12,315 nucleotides of DNA from Podochytrium sp. JEL0797 (Eukaryota; Chytridiomycota; Chytridiomycetes; Chytridiales; Chytriomycetaceae), in the NCBI GenBank assembly GCA_027596195.1, contig JADGJG010000806.1, positions 1 to 12,315 on the forward strand. Reading direction: 5' to 3'. The notes beneath the pieces were generated by a model. It had not been told where the DNA came from and did not search any database. It saw only the letters and a program-made list of their open reading frames with translations. The first letter of the stretch is position 1. Every line of letters begins with the position of its first letter. Position numbers and translations under genes: made by a program. This document shows positions 8,874 to 12,315 of the stretch, one piece after another.

Positions 8874-9218
8874 ATCAATTTCAACCTCTCGTCAACTGTT
8901 GTGTCGCAGGACTCGGAACATTTCCGACTCCCAAGTCTATATCCCCGCACCCCAAACCCCTCCAATTTCCCCCTCCTCCGCCTGCAATCAGTTCTTCTCC
9001 ACCTCCGCACCCAACATCTCCCACTCAATCATCCGAAATGTCAACCTCGCAGTCCTCCAAGTGTCCTCCATCTCCATGTTCAACAACGCGATTTGTTCAA
9101 CTCCTCCAACTGATGCATCCCGTGCCGAGAAATTTGCCAAACCTCCCATCCTTTTTGAACTTGTGTCTCTCTCAATGCCAGCAATTCACAGACGATCTAC
9201 AGCATGGCTCTGCTCTCT
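8874..9218 (+). pseudogene. Truncated, frameshifted copy of the WSC-like gene
   Basis: This stretch is the duplicate of the 5' part of the gene at 11283-12287. The spacer CGGACGAAAAT is shared, but the start codon ATG is ATC here (8874-8876). A one-base deletion near 8919 shifts the frame relative to the intact gene, and a further small indel lies near 9020-9040. Related peptide segments remain recognisable in pieces (DSQVYIPAPQTPPI, ACNQF, NASNSQTIYSMALLS). Similarity stops after MALLS at about 9218, before the stalk, membrane segment and tail. It is non-coding as an independent gene. Confidence 0.8.
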
Positions 9219-9275
9219 GCGAGTACAAGCACTCGCAGCTCGCCAGCAATCGGGAGAAAAAAACCCACAACGGCA

Positions 9276-9371
9276 CGTTATTGGCCAGAATCCGACTTTG
9301 GTGTCGGAAATTGGGTTTCCGTTTCGCACGGAAACATTAAACGGGAAGTGTCAGTTGTAGCGTTTGGAAGG
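9276..9371 (+). pseudogene. Relic of a NACHT-WD40 gene 3' end
   Basis: In frame with the downstream photolyase this reads YWPESDFGVGNW, SHGN and SVVAFGRK. It parallels the C-terminus of the intact NLR (CWLPDFGIGNW, SHGN, SVVALVV, residues about 1495-1525). The stop codon of the original is lost. Its position between a truncated WSC copy and photolyase B mirrors the NLR-photolyase junction at 6905-7092 and marks the duplication breakpoint. Confidence 0.75.
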
Positions 9372-9414
9372 AAAAACCAAAAATCGGACTACGGTATTGG
9401 AAATCGATCTGTGC

Positions 9415-9431
9415 GCTTCGAAATCGATCTG
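9415..9431 (+). promoter_or_regulatory. Putative proximal promoter of photolyase B
   Basis: GCTTCGAAATCGAT (9415-9428) is shared with the photolyase A upstream region (7060-7073). AAATCGATCTG occurs twice with a 20-bp spacing (9401-9411, 9421-9431). ATCGGAC at 9383-9389 is the reverse complement of GTCCGAT, which is repeated upstream of copy A. Conservation between diverged copies suggests, but does not prove, a regulatory site. Confidence 0.35.
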
Positions 9432-9458
9432 CAATTGCTGCAATTCCAAAAAAAAAGA

Positions 9459-11209
9459 ATGAAACGCGCCCTCGCCAACAACGGCACCTCCAAGAAGCTC
9501 AAGCCCGACCAACCCGCACTCTCTCCACCTCCCGGAAACCCCGCCCGAAGCTGTGTAATCCACTGCTTCCGCAACAACGATCTCCGCATTGCCAACAACA
9601 CGGCTCTCTCCCAGCTCCACGCCACCTACACCAACAAACTCCCCATCATTGGATTGTTTATCCTGTCTCCCATCGAATGGCACGATCACGAAATGGCTCC
9701 CATCAAGGTGCGGTTCTTGCTGCAGAATCTCGCGAGTCTCCGCGCACGGTTGGAGGTGCTTGGAATACCGATGGTGGTTCGAACGGCGCCTGGGGATCGT
9801 AAGACTGTGTCTGCGTTTGTGAGAGATACGGCTGTGGAGTTGGGTGCGGAGTGTATTTCGTGGAACTGGGAATATGAGGTTCATGAGGAAGAGAGGGACG
9901 GGAAAACGATGGATTTGTTGAAAGAAGGTGAGAGAGCGTCTTGTCGTTTGCATTACTGCATCTTCTCCTTTACTGGGTGTTGTCGCTTCTCCGTGTTTCT
10001 AAATTTGGGTTTTGTTTTGACCAGCCGGAATCCAAAACATGGGGTTCCACGACCAATGCATCATTGACACATCCCGTGTGAGAACCAAGCAAGGAAACCC
10101 GTACACCGTGTTCACGCCTTTCAAGAAAACGTGGATTGAAACGATCGTTAAGAATTCGCACCTTGTCAAACCACCTGCACCCATCGAGTCCAACACGGCT
10201 CCCGTCTCTGCCGCCTTGATGTCCAAGATCAAAGCATTGACGACGTCGATTCCAGCCACGGTTCCTCCCCCCTTCGTTGATCCTCCAGAAAGCGTTTGTC
10301 GCTTCGCGGATGCCACCTTTCCCCCGGGAGAGGACGCTGCTCTTGCGAGGTTGAACAAGTTTATCGAAGAGAGAGGGTCCGAGTACAAGGAGACGAGAGA
10401 TTTCCCCGGAATGGACAAAACGAGTCGGTTGAGTCCTTATTTGGCGGTTGGAGCCATTTCGACGCGAACTTGTCTGCTTGCCGCGTTGAAGGCCAACAAT
10501 GGGAAATACGACTCTGGCAAAGAGGGGTTTGTGACTTGGATTAGTGAGGTAACGTGGCGGGTCATTCTTTCGATTCCTTGCACGTACATTCTATATTTAA
10601 TCGACCTGTTATACAATTTTGCAGCTCTGTTGGCGCGACTTTTACAGAAACATCCTGATTGAATTCCCGCGCGTGTCCAAAAATCTCCCCTTCAAACTCG
10701 ACACAGACCGCGTCCTCTGGGCCTCCGACCGCACAAACGCCAACTTTCAAAAATGGTGCACCGGAACCACAGGCTACCCCATCGTCGACGCCGGAATGCG
10801 CCAACTCCAAACCGAAGGATGGATGCACAACCGCGTGCGCATGATTGTCGCGAGTTTCTTGACCAAAGATTTGGGTGTCGATTGGAGACTTGGGGAAAGT
10901 TGGTTCATGCAGAATCTGATTGATGGTGATTTGGCGAGTAATAATGGCGGGTGGCAGTGGGCCGCGTCGACGGGGACGGATTCGCAGCCGTATTTTCGCA
11001 TTTTTAATCCAAAGTTGCAGAGTGAGCGGTTTGATCCGGAGGGGGGATACATTCGAAAGTATGTGAAGGAGTTGAAGGGGGTGAAGGGGAAGGATATTCA
11101 TGATCCCAAGGGGAGGGAGAAGTTGGGATATCCGCAGCAAGTGGTTGATCACAAGGTGGCGAGCAAAGCGTTTTTGGAAGTGTTCAAGACGGGGATTGGA
11201 AAAGAGTAG
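9459..11209 (+). CDS. PHR1: Class I CPD photolyase, copy B
   Basis: Exons 9459-9927, 10025-10548, 10625-11209; introns 97 and 76 bp in the same places and phases as copy A; 525 residues, TAG stop. Expected role: blue/near-UV light-driven splitting of cyclobutane pyrimidine dimers in DNA.
All hallmark motifs are intact: antenna domain CVIHCFRNNDLRIANN, FAD-domain TSRLSPYLAVGAIS, CWRDFYR (W334/R335), GWMHNRVRM, LIDGDL (D431, D433), NNGGWQWAASTGTDS and QPYFRIFNP. The electron-transfer tryptophans are W363, W418 and W441.
Start: ATG 9459 aligns with copy A (MKRAL...). The frame is open upstream to an ATG at 9204 through duplicated debris, so an 85-residue extension is formally possible but unlikely. 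N-terminal KKLKP could aid nuclear entry (weak). This looks like the canonical enzyme of the pair. Confidence 0.92.
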
Positions 11210-11282
11210 CTTCATATTACGCGTTATTTGTCCGCTATTTTTGCAAAAATGAGAAAAAATATTTTTTTTATTCCGGACGAAA

Positions 11283-12287
11283 ATGAAACAAGCGGCCGTT
11301 CCCACTTCTGCTTCCGCCACCTGCGTTGCAGGACTCGGAACCATTACCGACTCCCAAGTCTATATCCCCACACCCCAAACCCCTCCAATCACCTCCTCCT
11401 CCGCCTGCAATCAGTTTTGCTCCACCACCCAAACACACACCAACATTTCCCACTCCTCCGAAATCCAAACCTCGCAGTCCTCCATCTCGTGTTACTGTTT
11501 TATTCTCAACAGTACATTCCCGTTGACGCCATCCAACCGATGCAGCCCATGCCGCAGTAATTCGCCCAACCTCCCTGCCTGGCTAGGAACTTGCGGCTCC
11601 CTCAACGCAAGCAATTCACAAGAAATCTACAGCATGGCTCTCCTCTCTCTAAATACCAATGAACTCACCCCTTCCATCTTGCCAACGACCACTTCAGTCG
11701 CAGCCCCGATGAGCATGGACACAACGAGCTCGAATTCCATCACCACCGGGGAAGTCATTGCCGTAACGGTTCTTGCCATCCTGGCAGGACTCGTGTCCCT
11801 CTTTCTCTGCGTTTACTATTCCCGCTGGAAGAACACCGATGGGGAAGAAAAAGGATTGGAGTTTGAAAATATCTCGCTTCACCGTCACCGCCCGTTCGCA
11901 AAAATAGTGTCGAGAATCGGGAGCACCACCAGCCACCACAACGCAAGCTGGAAATTCAAGCCGCCGAGGTCTTCTGATTCCACACTGGCAAAACATTGCG
12001 ACTGGACGTCCTTTGAACTTCAGGCCCCACCGTCACGCGTTGTGGGCCCGAGACCTTTCTTGACGGAAAATTTTTGGAAGGATTTGCCGTCACAGTTGGA
12101 TGAGGAGGAGGTGGAGGAGGAGGAGCAAGAAGAAGAAGGCGACGAGAATCCGATGGATCTGTTTTCGGAAGCAGATTTTGGTCAGGTGGAGAATCTCGAT
12201 GGATTGCATCGCATGGTTTCGATGGCCACTTCGCGCAACAAGGAGTGGGAGGGAAAAAGGAGTTCCCTTTGGCAGGAGGAACACTGA
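11283..12287 (+). CDS. WSC-like single-pass membrane protein
   Basis: 334 residues, apparently unspliced. Residues ~13-117 carry eight cysteines (14, 42, 46, 70, 72, 87, 90, 104) in an order like the WSC domain: CNQFC, then CYC, then CSPC, then CG...EIYSM. This is followed by a Ser/Thr-rich stalk (~118-156), one hydrophobic segment (~158-178, VIAVTVLAILAGLVSLFLCV) and a basic-then-acidic cytoplasmic tail with DEEEVEEEEQEEEGDE near 273-288.
This architecture resembles fungal Wsc-type cell-wall sensors or other WSC surface proteins, in which the extracellular part contacts glycans. Function here is inferred.
Odd points: no clear signal peptide precedes the Cys domain, the usual Gly in CYCG is absent, and a GTTGCAG acceptor-like site at 11325-11331 leaves room for an unseen first exon. 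It starts 73 bp after photolyase B. A broken copy lies at 8874-9218. Confidence 0.65.
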   Translation: MKQAAVPTSASATCVAGLGTITDSQVYIPTPQTPPITSSSACNQFCSTTQTHTNISHSSEIQTSQSSISCYCFILNSTFPLTPSNRCSPCRSNSPNLPAWLGTCGSLNASNSQEIYSMALLSLNTNELTPSILPTTTSVAAPMSMDTTSSNSITTGEVIAVTVLAILAGLVSLFLCVYYSRWKNTDGEEKGLEFENISLHRHRPFAKIVSRIGSTTSHHNASWKFKPPRSSDSTLAKHCDWTSFELQAPPSRVVGPRPFLTENFWKDLPSQLDEEEVEEEEQEEEGDENPMDLFSEADFGQVENLDGLHRMVSMATSRNKEWEGKRSSLWQEEH

Positions 12288-12315
12288 GAGATTTTTTGTT
12301 TTTTTTTTTGTTTTT
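12288..12315 (+). other. T-rich tract after the WSC-like gene
   Basis: The last bases of the window are almost pure T interrupted by G. Similar T-rich runs follow the photolyase A stop (8852-8860) and lie after photolyase B (about 11263-11270). They probably mark 3' ends or spacers; a terminator function is not shown. Confidence 0.35.

Larger units (their letters stand above)
6905..9218 (+). repeat. Tandem segmental duplication, unit A
   Basis: This unit contains the 3' end of the NLR coding region, photolyase A and the 5' part of a WSC-like gene. The same order recurs at 9276-11648 with high but uneven identity, including equal-length photolyase exons 1 (469 bp) and 2 (524 bp) and the same intron phases. 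The unit ends inside the WSC-like gene, as expected at the junction of a tandem duplication. Confidence 0.85.
9276..11648 (+). repeat. Tandem segmental duplication, unit B
   Basis: Second unit: NLR 3' relic, photolyase B and the 5' half of the intact WSC-like gene, in the same order and orientation as 6905-9218. Homology to unit A stops after MALLS (11634-11648), while the WSC-like gene continues to 12287. Unit B therefore carries the original right end. Confidence 0.85.

Noticed and set aside
9351..9953. 200-codon minus-strand open frame opposite photolyase B exon 1
   Set aside because: It is antisense to a well-supported exon, and a similar antisense frame occurs opposite copy A. It is explained by codon bias in the photolyase.
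7092..11209. Cryptochrome or CRY-DASH rather than CPD photolyase
   Set aside because: W334/R335, GW(I/M)HNRVRM and NNGGWQWAASTGTD match class I CPD photolyases closely, and there is no long cryptochrome-type C-terminal extension.

Overview
The window looks like nuclear DNA of a fungus. It has short spliceosomal introns (62-97 bp, donors GTRA-like, acceptors NCAG), tightly packed genes on one strand, a NACHT-WD40 (NLR-type) protein, fungal-type class I photolyases and a WSC-like membrane protein. An early-diverging, chytrid-like lineage is my best guess. That rests on the short introns and the TIR-containing NLR and is inference; I cannot name a species.

Layout. Positions 1-500 hold two near-identical 198-bp repeat copies spaced exactly 300 bp apart, each with an 87-bp core bounded by 9-bp inverted repeats. 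Positions 500-1074 show no gene, only a run of 19 C. Positions 1075-1620 (minus) are a decayed protein kinase C-lobe with two in-frame stops. Positions 1690-2157 are non-coding, with a degenerate direct repeat and a hairpin. Positions 2158-7004 (plus) are a five-exon gene for a ~1525-residue protein: N-terminal PB1/ubiquitin-like module(s), TIR domain with its catalytic-type glutamate, NACHT NTPase and about 11 WD40 repeats. Positions 7092-8851 are photolyase copy A (3 exons). Positions 8874-9218 are a broken copy of the WSC-like gene. Positions 9276-9371 are a relic of the 3' end of a NACHT-WD40 gene. Positions 9459-11209 are photolyase copy B (3 exons), and 11283-12287 is the intact WSC-like membrane protein gene.

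The right half is explained by one tandem segmental duplication. The segment [3' end of the NLR gene - photolyase - 5' part of the WSC-like gene] was copied head to tail, giving NLR / PHR-A / truncated WSC / NLR 3' relic / PHR-B / full WSC. The copies have since diverged. Copy A lost two residues in its FAD-domain core, while a ~242-bp stretch of exon 1 stayed almost identical, which suggests gene conversion. The best candidate for an interesting system is the TIR-NACHT-WD40 protein, an NLR-like immune or allorecognition receptor with a probable NADase effector domain.
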